Shown here piece after piece: positions 46,243 through 54,385 of a stretch of DNA of 64,000 bases. The notes under the pieces are model-generated. The model did no database searches and was not told the DNA's origin. It saw nothing but the letters and a program-made list of their open reading frames with translations. Origin of the DNA: Caballeronia ptereochthonis (GTDB taxonomy: Bacteria > Pseudomonadota > Gammaproteobacteria > Burkholderiales > Burkholderiaceae); the NCBI RefSeq assembly GCF_001545075.1, contig NZ_FCOB02000023.1, positions 62,001 to 126,000 on the forward strand. Reading direction: 5' to 3'. The position numbers were made by a program, and so were the translations under genes. Numbering within the stretch: the first letter of the stretch is position 1; the number at the start of each line of letters is the position of its first letter.

Positions 46243-47165
46243 CCACCGCCAATAGCCGCGACGCCGGCACGGTGCAGCATGAACAGATGCGTATATTCAT
46301 TTGCTGCATCGTCGCTCAGCGAATCGTAATACTCCTTGCCGATTGGCGGCAGCACAAGCTCAGCGCAGCCCGGCATATACTTGTCGATGATTCGCTGTCT
46401 TATCCGGAAAATCCGGCTGAAATACTCGCCCTTATTGTTGTTCTGTTCATAGAAACGATACATGAACTGATAGTATCGCTTCCAGTCGGCATATCTCCAG
46501 TCGCATCGCTCTACCGCTTTCACCTGGCACCAGCCATCAGTGTTAATATCGCCGATATAGCTGCATGCTTTTCGAGCTTCTTCGATGAGCCTTTCGTTTT
46601 TACGCTTCAGAACTGCTTCAGGAGCATAGTTGTACAGCCGATTCTCACGGTAATAGCTGTCTCGAGCTTCAAGAAAAGCGCAGTGCTCTTCGCTGCTCAT
46701 GTTGTCGCAGTCTTCGCGAGTAATCTCCGGCCAGCCATCAGCGTCGAGCTGGCGGGCCGGCAGATTGAACTGCTCGAAAACGGCGCTGACACGCTTGAAG
46801 TTCTCTTCGCTGAGCTGCAACGCGGCGGCGGCGTCCGCCATCGACATATTCGCAAAGCCCACGCCGGCGTTCACGGCGGTCGGGTCGAAGATGACGCCCG
46901 CGCCAGCAGGAAACTGCACGTATGCCAGCGGGTCGATGTGCGGCGTGTAGCTATCGAAGCTGCTCGAGCAGCCGTAGCTGTCGTAGCTGTCGTAGCTGTC
47001 GTAGCTGTCGTAGCTGTCGTAGCTGTCGTAGCTGTCGTAGCTGTCGTAGCTGTCGTAGCTGTCGTAGCTGTCGTAGCTGTCGTAGCTCGGTGCGCTGAAG
47101 CTCGGTGCCGAAAAGTTGTCGTAACCGAAGTTGGTATTGAAACTACCGAATCCGTCGTCGAGCAC
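46236..47165 (-). CDS. Hypothetical protein with Tyr-Asp-Ser tandem-repeat segment
   Basis: 309 residues, not recognised. GTG start at 47165 with AGGA upstream. The N-terminal 65 or so residues are low-complexity and aromatic: Phe/Asn/Ser-rich (FGSFNTNFGYDNFSAPSF) then about 12 YDS units. The remainder is a helical domain rich in Tyr, Trp and charged residues (CDWRYADWKRYYQFMYRFYE). The composition is typical of disordered, condensate-forming segments. The minus strand was chosen over the opposite frame because the latter yields runs of VVA with no protein-like composition. Confidence 0.6.
   Translation of the reverse strand: MLDDGFGSFNTNFGYDNFSAPSFSAPSYDSYDSYDSYDSYDSYDSYDSYDSYDSYDSYDSYDSYGCSSSFDSYTPHIDPLAYVQFPAGAGVIFDPTAVNAGVGFANMSMADAAAALQLSEENFKRVSAVFEQFNLPARQLDADGWPEITREDCDNMSSEEHCAFLEARDSYYRENRLYNYAPEAVLKRKNERLIEEARKACSYIGDINTDGWCQVKAVERCDWRYADWKRYYQFMYRFYEQNNNKGEYFSRIFRIRQRIIDKYMPGCAELVLPPIGKEYYDSLSDDAANEYTHLFMLHRAGVAAIGGGQ
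46974..47087. repeat. 9-bp tandem repeat, 12 full copies
   Basis: The unit GTAGCTGTC repeats 12 times without change (46974-47081), followed by a six-base partial copy. Because the unit is three codons, copy-number change keeps the reading frame and alters the length of the YDS tract. Confidence 0.97.
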
Positions 47166-47546
47166 GTTAGCATTCCTATGTGTGGCGATTCACTATAGGT
47201 GCTCGCTATCGCGTTTACAAGCAGTTTCACCACCCAGACCCAAAAGTGTCGTGTACGCGCATCTGTGATGCTCCCGGCCAACGAGCCGGGAACAGGCGCT
47301 AGCTCCGCTCGCAGGCCTCATCCCTGGCTACGGGCCTGCCGGGCCCCGAGAGTGCTGGCGACGCGTCACTTCTTCATCACGTTCAAGAACGCTTGCGTGA
47401 TGTTCTCGCTGAGCCGTTTGTCTGCGATGTCCTGCGCAGTCTTCCCGAAATTGAGCGATGGAGGAAGGTTACTTCGGCGGGTGGGTCAGTTTCACATCGG
47501 GGCTAACATTTAGACGTTAAAAGCCCGATGCCGGGTCTTGCTTCGC
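47166..47546. other. Intergenic region with a broken small ORF
   Basis: About 380 bases without an intact gene. On the minus strand a frame open at 47366-47485 encodes a protein-like end (SNLPPSLNFGKTAQDIADKR... ending FLNVMKK and a stop) but has no start codon. A GTG-started short frame just upstream ends in THPPK, and would join it after a one-base shift. Probably the remnant of a small gene. Confidence 0.35.
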
Positions 47547-48344
47547 TCAGATGTCGATAACCTCACGAGCATACATGTCGAAGTCAATGACATCGTAGTC
47601 GTGGGCCTCAAGAGCGAGCTGGATGACGTTAATCGCTTCTTCGTGTCCGACGTCTTCAGCGAAGGTGACGAGACGCCTAACCGTCTCATTGCCGCTGTAC
47701 GTCTCGAAGCCATTCACATCACGCTTGTGAACGAACGTCGACAGTGAGTCGTAGAACTTGACACGGGCGGCCTCGCGCGTCGTCGCCACCACAACCAAGG
47801 CAGCCGGCACCAGCTGCTCAACCGCAGCACCCTGCTCAATCACTTCCGTGCTGGCGAACTCCACTGCGGCAGCCTGGGCCACTGCGCCCGACTTAGCTGC
47901 CGTTTGCGCGGCTTGCGGCATGTCTTTGTGCGGTTTTAGGTGCATGCTCGCGCCGTATTTAGCGAAGTATTCAGCGATGAACGGACAGTTCTTGCCGATA
48001 GCCGCAAACTCTTTGTTCACGTACTTGACTTTGTTGTCGTTCGCCTTGAGCTCGCCCAGCTGGTGACGCGCGCTCTCGACAATCCAGACGTACTCACTAC
48101 GCTCGTGGTACTTCGCGAAGCCCGTCTTCTCAATGGCGACGAGGGCAGCGCGCACCGCGTCTTGCGACATGTTCAAGTCGTTGGCGATGTAAATCAGCGG
48201 CAGGCGGTACAAGCCGGTGTAGTTCGCCTGCGGATTGCTGAGCAAGTAGAGCGCGGTCAGCTGAGCAGCAGTGCCGGCGCGAGCAAGGTCACGGCCCGTC
48301 TGACCGACCCAGAAATTGGGCGAAACCATCACGAAATTACGCAT
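47547..48344 (-). CDS. Putative DNA-binding protein with winged-helix-like N-terminus
   Basis: 265 residues, no named family. AAGGAG lies seven bases before the ATG at 48344. Residues 1-100 (FWVGQTGRDLARAGTAAQLT, IANDLNMSQDAVRAALVAIE) read as a helix-turn-helix of the phage replication/regulator type. An Ala/Gln-rich linker follows, then a C-terminal helical domain. Could be an island regulator or replication-initiation-like protein. Divergent from the 159-residue gene across an AT-rich repeat region. Confidence 0.6.
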   Translation of the reverse strand: MRNFVMVSPNFWVGQTGRDLARAGTAAQLTALYLLSNPQANYTGLYRLPLIYIANDLNMSQDAVRAALVAIEKTGFAKYHERSEYVWIVESARHQLGELKANDNKVKYVNKEFAAIGKNCPFIAEYFAKYGASMHLKPHKDMPQAAQTAAKSGAVAQAAAVEFASTEVIEQGAAVEQLVPAALVVVATTREAARVKFYDSLSTFVHKRDVNGFETYSGNETVRRLVTFAEDVGHEEAINVIQLALEAHDYDVIDFDMYAREVIDI

Positions 48345-48688
48345 TGGAAGCTCCTTGATTTTGGTGAGAATGTGAAGTAGCGAAATTGCTGTCTACATCA
48401 TCGTATAGCCCACCAAAGGCCCATGAAAGCCCCTCCGAAGCCCGCTTCGCCCATTTATTAGGTAGAATTTGAAAGACGCCTAGAGATGTTAGGAGATATT
48501 TTTATGAAATTTTTCTATTGATTGACCATCCATAATCAATTGAAATAATCTCAATTGAACCTAGCCGTGCATTCCTTCCGAGACAATTCCTTGACTACAG
48601 GGGCGGGCCATAGCGGAGCCGGCGATGTTGTTCGAGTTTCTTGTTCCGGAGAGCGTATACTTACGCGACGTAAGAACGGAAATGCACT
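48345..48688. promoter_or_regulatory. AT-rich divergent regulatory region
   Basis: 344 bases between divergent genes. Two copies of the palindrome TCAATTGA start 15 bases apart (48536-48543 and 48551-48558). ATTGATT/AATCAAT form an inverted repeat at 48517-48540. CTTACG-CGA-CGTAAG (48660-48674) overlaps a TATACT near the right-hand start. The pattern suggests operators for an island regulator. Confidence 0.5.
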
Positions 48689-49168
48689 GTGAACGACCGA
48701 AAATTCTCGCTGCGCCTAGTTCACGGCGGAGCAGCCGGCAAGACCGAGCCAACTCCCGAGCCGGCGGCTGTCACCACCGCGCCGCCACCGAGCAGTTCTA
48801 TCCCGAAGCCGCAGCAGGGCGATGAGCTATTCATCGTTCCGGCGACGCTGCTGTCGCAAGCTGAAGCGGATAGCGCGCGCAAGCTCATACTTGGGTATGT
48901 CCTAGACGGCAAGTCTGTGCGTGAGCGCCTGGCCCTAGCTGAGCTAGCGGTCACTCCGGGCGAAAGCGGCTTGTCGTCGCCGGTAAGCACCTATATGGAG
49001 ATATTCAGAAAGCTTGACCAGATGGGCATCGCTCTATCGACGGGCGGCCCAGCGTTTGGGCTTGCTACGATGACGTATGCCACGGTTCTTGAAAACAAGA
49101 AGCTAGTGCGTTACATACCAGAGTTGAAGAATCTTTCCAAAAAACTTCCCGGACTTGCGCTGTACTGA
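48689..49168 (+). CDS. Hypothetical island protein (159 aa)
   Basis: Not recognised. GTG start at 48689 with GGAA upstream. A Pro/Ala-rich disordered N-terminus (about 1-45) is followed by a helical domain (SQAEADSARKLILGYVLDGKS, RERLALAELAV, VSTYMEIFRKLDQMG). No membrane segment or catalytic motif. A terminator follows directly, so it is a monocistronic unit. Confidence 0.6.
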   Translation: MNDRKFSLRLVHGGAAGKTEPTPEPAAVTTAPPPSSSIPKPQQGDELFIVPATLLSQAEADSARKLILGYVLDGKSVRERLALAELAVTPGESGLSSPVSTYMEIFRKLDQMGIALSTGGPAFGLATMTYATVLENKKLVRYIPELKNLSKKLPGLALY

Positions 49169-49172
49169 AGAG

Positions 49173-49197
49173 AAAGCCCGGAAATAACCGGGTTTTT
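49173..49197 (+). terminator. Intrinsic terminator after the 159-aa gene
   Basis: The stem CCCGG/CCGGG with an AAATAA loop is followed by TTTTT, nine bases after the stop codon. Confidence 0.75.
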
Positions 49198-49328
49198 CGT
49201 TTACCGGCCACCACACACCCTTACCTTTTCAGTTCGGGACTATCGTTGACGACACCGCCGTCAAGTTGGCAAATATATAATTATGCGCTATACAAATTCA
49301 TCAAAATAACCATAGAACCATAAAATAA

Positions 49329-49694
49329 ATGCATTTTTATGGTATACCGTACCCGCAAAATGGTTATATTTTCTTGGAGACGAATTTATTGAATTATGGA
49401 GGCTCCAACTGGTTTATAGAGGAGTCTTACTTGAAAAGTGAAGCCAAATTCGTGGTCGTGGAAAATTTCGAGGAAGAGTCACGTCTCCATGACGACCGCA
49501 CGATGGTGCGGGTGCTGCTGCGTCGCCACCTGAATTACCAACCGTCACGGTTCACTTCTGGACCATACTGGCTGGACCTTCACGTTGCTGGGCGGCACTA
49601 CCCGTACTACGGCTTGTCCGAGCAAAAAGCGCAAGAACTGGTGTGCCGCTTTCTCTTGGAGCATGTTACTGGGGTCGCACCTACCCGGCATTGA
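49329..49694 (+). CDS. Hypothetical island protein (121 aa)
   Basis: Not recognised. ATG at 49329 without a visible ribosome-binding site. Tyr- and aromatic-rich, with GPYWLDLHVAGRHYPYYGLSEQKAQELVCRFLLEHV at the C-terminal half resembling a small globular protein. It sits at the boundary between the low-GC island genes and the BREX operon, convergent with brxL. Might be a real gene or a remnant. Confidence 0.4.
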   Translation: MHFYGIPYPQNGYIFLETNLLNYGGSNWFIEESYLKSEAKFVVVENFEEESRLHDDRTMVRVLLRRHLNYQPSRFTSGPYWLDLHVAGRHYPYYGLSEQKAQELVCRFLLEHVTGVAPTRH

Positions 49695-49715
49695 CTGCTC
49701 CAGCGACTTCCGGTT

Positions 49716-49751
49716 GCCCCCCCTTTCCGACGGCGGCTGGAAGGGGGAGGC
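49716..49751. repeat. Imperfect hairpin before the brxL end
   Basis: A C-rich arm (GCCCCCCCTTTCC) pairs with GGAAGGGGGAGGC across a ten-base loop, with two non-Watson-Crick positions. It lies between the convergent 121-residue gene and brxL and has no T run. Confidence 0.4.
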
Positions 49752-49904
49752 CCTCCACACGAACTCGAGAGATATGTGCGGTTGGTTTAAAAATTTGCGG
49801 CGTCTATTGTGCGGCCGGCCGCTTCGCGCACTAACGCGTCGCGGCAAATTTCTGAAATTTCGAAACGATGAGGGTCTTTGGGTCTTGGTCCATCAGCTTC
49901 TCCC

Positions 49905-51950
49905 CTAGTCTGCCATCGCTTTCAATAGCGCATCCCGACCATCCTGGTAGAACTCGATGTCCAGTTTGGTCGCCATCTCATCGGACAGCTCGAACAATTG
50001 ACGCCGGGAGGATACGGGTAGAAGTAACGACTTCGCTCCTTTCTCGACAGCTATCTCGGCCAGCGAAACCACGTTGTGAACAGGTTCGATGGTGCCACCC
50101 AGCGTTACCTCGCCGACAACAACGAGGCCGCCACGAATCGACTTCTTCAGCAATGCACTGGCTAGCGCGATGAGAGCGGCCACGCTGGTCTTCGCTCCCG
50201 ACTTCGCGGCATCAAACCCACGCAACTGGACAGAAAACTCGTGTGAGCGCGGGTCTCGGTCTCCGACCAGCTGCTGCGCCCTTGCATAGAGATTCTGCTC
50301 GGCATAGCGAATCGACTCCTTGAAAGCAGCGGGCACCGGGTTGTTAAGCACTCTCACGCCGCTACCCGGTCCCTCGGTAACCTCAAGGCGGAACAGCCCC
50401 GGGTGCTCGTCCTGACCGCCAGGACTCAATGTCCAAATCTGTCCGCACTCCAGCGGTTCATCGCCGATACCGCCCTGGCTTTGCAGTTCGGGCGTACTCA
50501 CAAACTTTTCGACACCTTCAGTGCCCATGGTGTAGCTGAAATGCGTGTTGCGGAACTCGGCCGCGCCGATACGCTTCTGCTGCTCCTTCACGCGGCGGCG
50601 CACCTCCAGGGCCAGCCGCACGGCCCATTCCAGGTCTTCATCACTAACCGGCGTTTCAGCGTTCGGGTAGAGCAGTTTGAGCAGGCCGCTGACAGTCTTG
50701 TTGACGCCGTTCAGGTCGCGGCCGGACAAAGCGCCGCCCCAATAGACGCGACCTTGCAGCGTCGAGACACGGCTTTGGTTGCGCAACTGGGTGAAGCACT
50801 CGGACAGGAAGTCGCTCACAAGGCCAAAGTGTTCGGTAAACAAGCCTGGGTTCAGCTTGGGCACATCCCAGCCCGGCAGGAAGCAGTGAATGCGGTCCAT
50901 GAAGGCAGTGTCGTCCCGCATCTCAGGGGGCAGCGGGCCAAACAGATGGCCGACACGCTGCTGGTGCTCGACATCGACGTCGAAGTTACCCACTAACACG
51001 ATGGAGCCATCGGCGCGGATACTCTCCTTGCCACGCGAGAATTCGCCGCTCTCCATATAGCCTTTCATGATATTCACGCCGTCCTTCTGGTCGAAGGAGA
51101 CGCCAGAGACCTCATCGAAGCAAACTACGTCGTACTGGCACACCAGGCCACGTTGACCATTGGCGTTGTTGACGAACATGCGCGCTACTGTCGCTTTGCC
51201 ACCAGAAATCAGGTGCGCGTAGGGCGAGACTTGCTGGAACAGGTGCGACTTGCCGGTGCCACGCGGACCCAACTCAACCAGGTTATAGTTGCGCTCGACG
51301 AAAGGCACCATGCGCAGCAGCAGCGCATCCTTGGCCCGCTCGGACAAGGTCTCCGGTTCAAAGCCGACGCTGCGAAGCAGCAGGTCACGCCACTCGGCCG
51401 TCGAAAAGCTCTCGCGCCCCTTGGCCAGCACGTCCAGTACTTCGCGCTTCGAGAGTTGAATCGCGCGCAGTGCGTCCACACCGAAGGGTCGGCCGCCTTT
51501 TTCCTGAGCAATTGACGCGTCGTAGCCTAGCGTGACTTCGGCGTAGAAGCCGCCGGTCAACATGCGCTCATTGTCCTTCACCATCTCGGGCGTCAAGCGG
51601 ACGTCGTTCAGACGCAAGCTGGGCAAGCTAGCAACGTACGAGTCGGTCTTCGAATCCAGGCGAGCCGTGATGATGTCGATGATTTTCACGGAGCCGGACT
51701 CGCGCGCGCGAGCTTTAAACAGTTCCTCTTCACCCGCTTTGACCGTACGCGAAGCCAACTGCCGCTGCACGATGTCAAGCCCCTCCTGAATCTCGGCTTC
51801 ATCGGTTGTTGCGCAGTACCTGCCCAGGAGGAACTCCACAACGTAGGTGGGCACCGGGAACTGGCGGCTAAAGGTGCGAACCAAATCCTTCCGCACGACA
51901 TAGCCTTCGAAGGCCGTTGTGGCCTTACGGTCCAATTCGTCGAGTTGCAT
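49905..51950 (-). CDS. brxL: BREX system Lon-like protein BrxL
   Basis: 681 residues. AAA ATPase with a Lon-protease-like C-terminal domain, a core BREX type 1 component. Walker A GPRGTGKS at about 227-234 and Walker B VVCFDEVSG. The C-terminal domain (about 560-681) carries DAAKSGAKTSVAALIALASALL and SLAEIAVEKGAKSLLLPVS, matching the Lon Ser-Lys region. Recent work treats BrxL as a DNA-binding AAA ring rather than a proven protease. Last gene of the operon, two bases after pglZ. Confidence 0.93.
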   Translation of the reverse strand: MQLDELDRKATTAFEGYVVRKDLVRTFSRQFPVPTYVVEFLLGRYCATTDEAEIQEGLDIVQRQLASRTVKAGEEELFKARARESGSVKIIDIITARLDSKTDSYVASLPSLRLNDVRLTPEMVKDNERMLTGGFYAEVTLGYDASIAQEKGGRPFGVDALRAIQLSKREVLDVLAKGRESFSTAEWRDLLLRSVGFEPETLSERAKDALLLRMVPFVERNYNLVELGPRGTGKSHLFQQVSPYAHLISGGKATVARMFVNNANGQRGLVCQYDVVCFDEVSGVSFDQKDGVNIMKGYMESGEFSRGKESIRADGSIVLVGNFDVDVEHQQRVGHLFGPLPPEMRDDTAFMDRIHCFLPGWDVPKLNPGLFTEHFGLVSDFLSECFTQLRNQSRVSTLQGRVYWGGALSGRDLNGVNKTVSGLLKLLYPNAETPVSDEDLEWAVRLALEVRRRVKEQQKRIGAAEFRNTHFSYTMGTEGVEKFVSTPELQSQGGIGDEPLECGQIWTLSPGGQDEHPGLFRLEVTEGPGSGVRVLNNPVPAAFKESIRYAEQNLYARAQQLVGDRDPRSHEFSVQLRGFDAAKSGAKTSVAALIALASALLKKSIRGGLVVVGEVTLGGTIEPVHNVVSLAEIAVEKGAKSLLLPVSSRRQLFELSDEMATKLDIEFYQDGRDALLKAMAD

Positions 51951-51952
51951 AA

Positions 51953-54313
51953 CTATTGCTCTCCTACTGTAGTGGCCTGTTTCTGAAGCACTTCATCGTC
52001 GGCACTGAGCACCACCACGAGCGCCACAGAGCCCATATGCTCGTCATCAGCAACTGCAATACTAGCCTTGCCACCTTCCAGCGATTTGACGCTAGCAGCC
52101 AACGAACTGGACGCCAGTGCAGCCTTGGTACGAATATCGACACGGTGGCCTGCTGATGCCCCTTCCACGATAACGGTGCAGCGCAGCCCTTTCCACGTCA
52201 CCGACTGAATCGTCACCGAATCCGTCGTCCCAGCAACACTCGCAAAGTCCAGCTCCATCACTGGAACCAGACATTCCTGCAAACTGATGCCACCGTGTGT
52301 GTACTCAACGCCGGCGGTAAAACTCGAAATTCCCGGTGCGTACGCAACTTGCACGTCCTTGCACCAATCCCAGCCAAAGGTCAGCGGAGTCGCGTGCGCA
52401 CTGTCTTTCAGGACCGCACAACGCCCCCAACGTGTCTCGACCTGGTGCTTCGGCAAATCAGACTTGGGCAACCCTCCAGGCATCAGAAGCCAGCCGTGGT
52501 CTGTAACGATGCGAATCCGCTTCCAGCCGGCGTCACGTAGCTCACTGACCCGCTCAACCACTTGGCCCAACTGCGTATCCAGGTCCCGCGCGAGACGCAC
52601 ACCGTGCTCATGTCCGTAGTGGTCAAGGTCTCCGGCTTCAGTCCAGGCTCGCCCCTGGGGGTCTCCGGATTCATGCTGGTATAGCGGCTGCACGCCATGT
52701 TCCGACAATAATTTTCGGAGATTGGGTGAAGAAAGCGGCTTTCCATCTGCTGAAACCCGAGGCTCAAACTCGACATCCTCGGCAGTGCCGGTAATGTAAG
52801 TTGCCACAGGCGAGCACCACGCTTTCCCAGAAGCCGTGACTGAAGGCAGGCTGGTCCAGCGGGCCGAAAGGCTGGCAGGGCCTAAAACTGAAAGGCGCTG
52901 TTGCAGTTGTACCGCCACGTCGTATCGCAAACCGTCCACAAAGATGGCGCACGTCCCGACGTTTATGTCCGTAGTCTGGGTAGACTGCATCGGCGGCAGA
53001 CCACCTGACGCCTTTACCGCTTCCTGTAGTCTGCGCGCAGCCTCCTCCATCCACGGAAGATACATGACTCGAAGCGCAGCGCCGACTGCTCCCAGGTCAC
53101 TCTTGGTATGGACGCATGCCAGCGCCTGTAGCGCGGCATGGTCTACCGGCCAGCCCGTTTCCTGGTAGCTCTGTGCAAGTTCGGCCGGTGTTTGCCCGAT
53201 GGGGGCGGTAGCGCTTCGACTGGCAACATCCGCCAGGTGCTCAAGTGCAGCGACCAAAGGCGACTTCCCCATTCGCGCCCATAGCCAATCCCGGCGATGG
53301 CCGTGTTCCTGCTCAGCATCTAACACCGCGGCACGCGCCGCAGATGCGTCCATGGAGGCGCATGACGACAAGGCACCGCGCAAAGCCGACTCTTCTAGCT
53401 CATTGGCTTGGGGATAGCCAGACAGATGAGCATGTTCCGGGAACAGCCCCATCTGTGGTGTCTGCAACTTGGCTAGCAGATTAAAGACGTTCGGGAAGCT
53501 GCCGAAAGAATCGCTATAAAGCACAAAGGCCGCAGCCCATTTACCCTCACGCTTCGCCAGTCGCTCTGCTGCCACTAATGCGCCGTCCGCTACCGGGTCA
53601 AAGCCGTAGTCTGCTTTGCAGCGTTTCGCAAACACTTCCCACAACACATCGCCCCACTGCTTGCGGGTCGCCTCCGGCTCGTTCATCCACTGCAGCAGGT
53701 CTCGGGTGGGGTTGGGTGCCAGCAGGCCCAACAACCACTCCGCATTGATGGCGCGCCCCTTGAGGTCGTCCAAGCTACATTCCAGCAGTACGCCAGCCTG
53801 CAGCGCTTGCCGCAATGCCTCCTGAGTAGCCTTGTCTTGTGCCACATCCAATCCCAGGCCGCCGTTCTTCGAAGCAAGAAAGGCACTCAGAGTCCAGTCC
53901 TTGGCATTGGCCTGGCTCCAGAACACGCCACGATACTGCAGCTCGGCAAGCGGTTGCAGGTCGCGCTGGCAGCTTTCAATGGCACGCAGCTCTGCGCGGC
54001 TAACGCCGGGCAGATACACCACGGGCACACTGTCGAACTGAACCTCAGGAATCAGACCTGCAATGGCGCACTTAAGCCAAATCGAGGGACCGGTTCGCTT
54101 GGCAGGGTCGTAGGCACCGAGCATGCACAAGCTGGGCATCAACTTCTTAAGGTCCGGCAAGGCGGTCAGCCACTGCCCCTCCTTGTCCGGCCAAAGAACC
54201 GCTGCAGCAGGTGTGGCCGTGAGCGAGTTACCCTTAGCCGCAGCCTGCAGCGCAGATGCCAGCGCAGTGCCGATTTGGACAGAAGATGAAGGTTGTTGTC
54301 GCGTTGCAGCCAT
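51953..54313 (-). CDS. pglZ: BREX alkaline-phosphatase-fold protein PglZ
   Basis: 786 residues from the ATG at 54313 (MAATRQQPSSSV); a GTG at 54322 adds three residues. Alkaline-phosphatase-superfamily metal-binding motifs are visible: FVDGLRYDVA (about 457-466) and VTDHGWLLMPGG (about 600). GDLDHYGHEHG lies between. PglZ is required for BREX methylation and phage exclusion and contacts PglX. 72 bases separate it from the helicase gene upstream. Confidence 0.92.
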   Translation of the reverse strand: MAATRQQPSSSVQIGTALASALQAAAKGNSLTATPAAAVLWPDKEGQWLTALPDLKKLMPSLCMLGAYDPAKRTGPSIWLKCAIAGLIPEVQFDSVPVVYLPGVSRAELRAIESCQRDLQPLAELQYRGVFWSQANAKDWTLSAFLASKNGGLGLDVAQDKATQEALRQALQAGVLLECSLDDLKGRAINAEWLLGLLAPNPTRDLLQWMNEPEATRKQWGDVLWEVFAKRCKADYGFDPVADGALVAAERLAKREGKWAAAFVLYSDSFGSFPNVFNLLAKLQTPQMGLFPEHAHLSGYPQANELEESALRGALSSCASMDASAARAAVLDAEQEHGHRRDWLWARMGKSPLVAALEHLADVASRSATAPIGQTPAELAQSYQETGWPVDHAALQALACVHTKSDLGAVGAALRVMYLPWMEEAARRLQEAVKASGGLPPMQSTQTTDINVGTCAIFVDGLRYDVAVQLQQRLSVLGPASLSARWTSLPSVTASGKAWCSPVATYITGTAEDVEFEPRVSADGKPLSSPNLRKLLSEHGVQPLYQHESGDPQGRAWTEAGDLDHYGHEHGVRLARDLDTQLGQVVERVSELRDAGWKRIRIVTDHGWLLMPGGLPKSDLPKHQVETRWGRCAVLKDSAHATPLTFGWDWCKDVQVAYAPGISSFTAGVEYTHGGISLQECLVPVMELDFASVAGTTDSVTIQSVTWKGLRCTVIVEGASAGHRVDIRTKAALASSSLAASVKSLEGGKASIAVADDEHMGSVALVVVLSADDEVLQKQATTVGEQ

Positions 54314-54385
54314 CTTAAACACCGTGCAGACCGGGCTTACGTTGCTTGCTCCCTGAAGGAGTCCAGTTCAGTGAGTCTTGTTCTC

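Noticed and set aside
46974..47087. CRISPR-like array
   Set aside because: The 9-bp units are directly tandem without spacers and keep the reading frame, so this is a coding microsatellite.
46233..47198. Plus-strand frame of 321 codons opposite the YDS-repeat gene
   Set aside because: It reads runs of VVA from the tandem repeat and lacks a ribosome-binding site. The minus-strand frame has a more protein-like composition and an AGGA-preceded GTG start.
47199..47513. Plus-strand frame of 104 codons
   Set aside because: No ribosome-binding site, Arg/Ser-rich composition, and the opposite strand contains the more convincing broken small gene.
49695..49904. Additional small gene between the 121-aa gene and brxL
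   Set aside because: The open frames are short, Arg/Gly-rich and antisense to the hairpin region, with no recognisable start.
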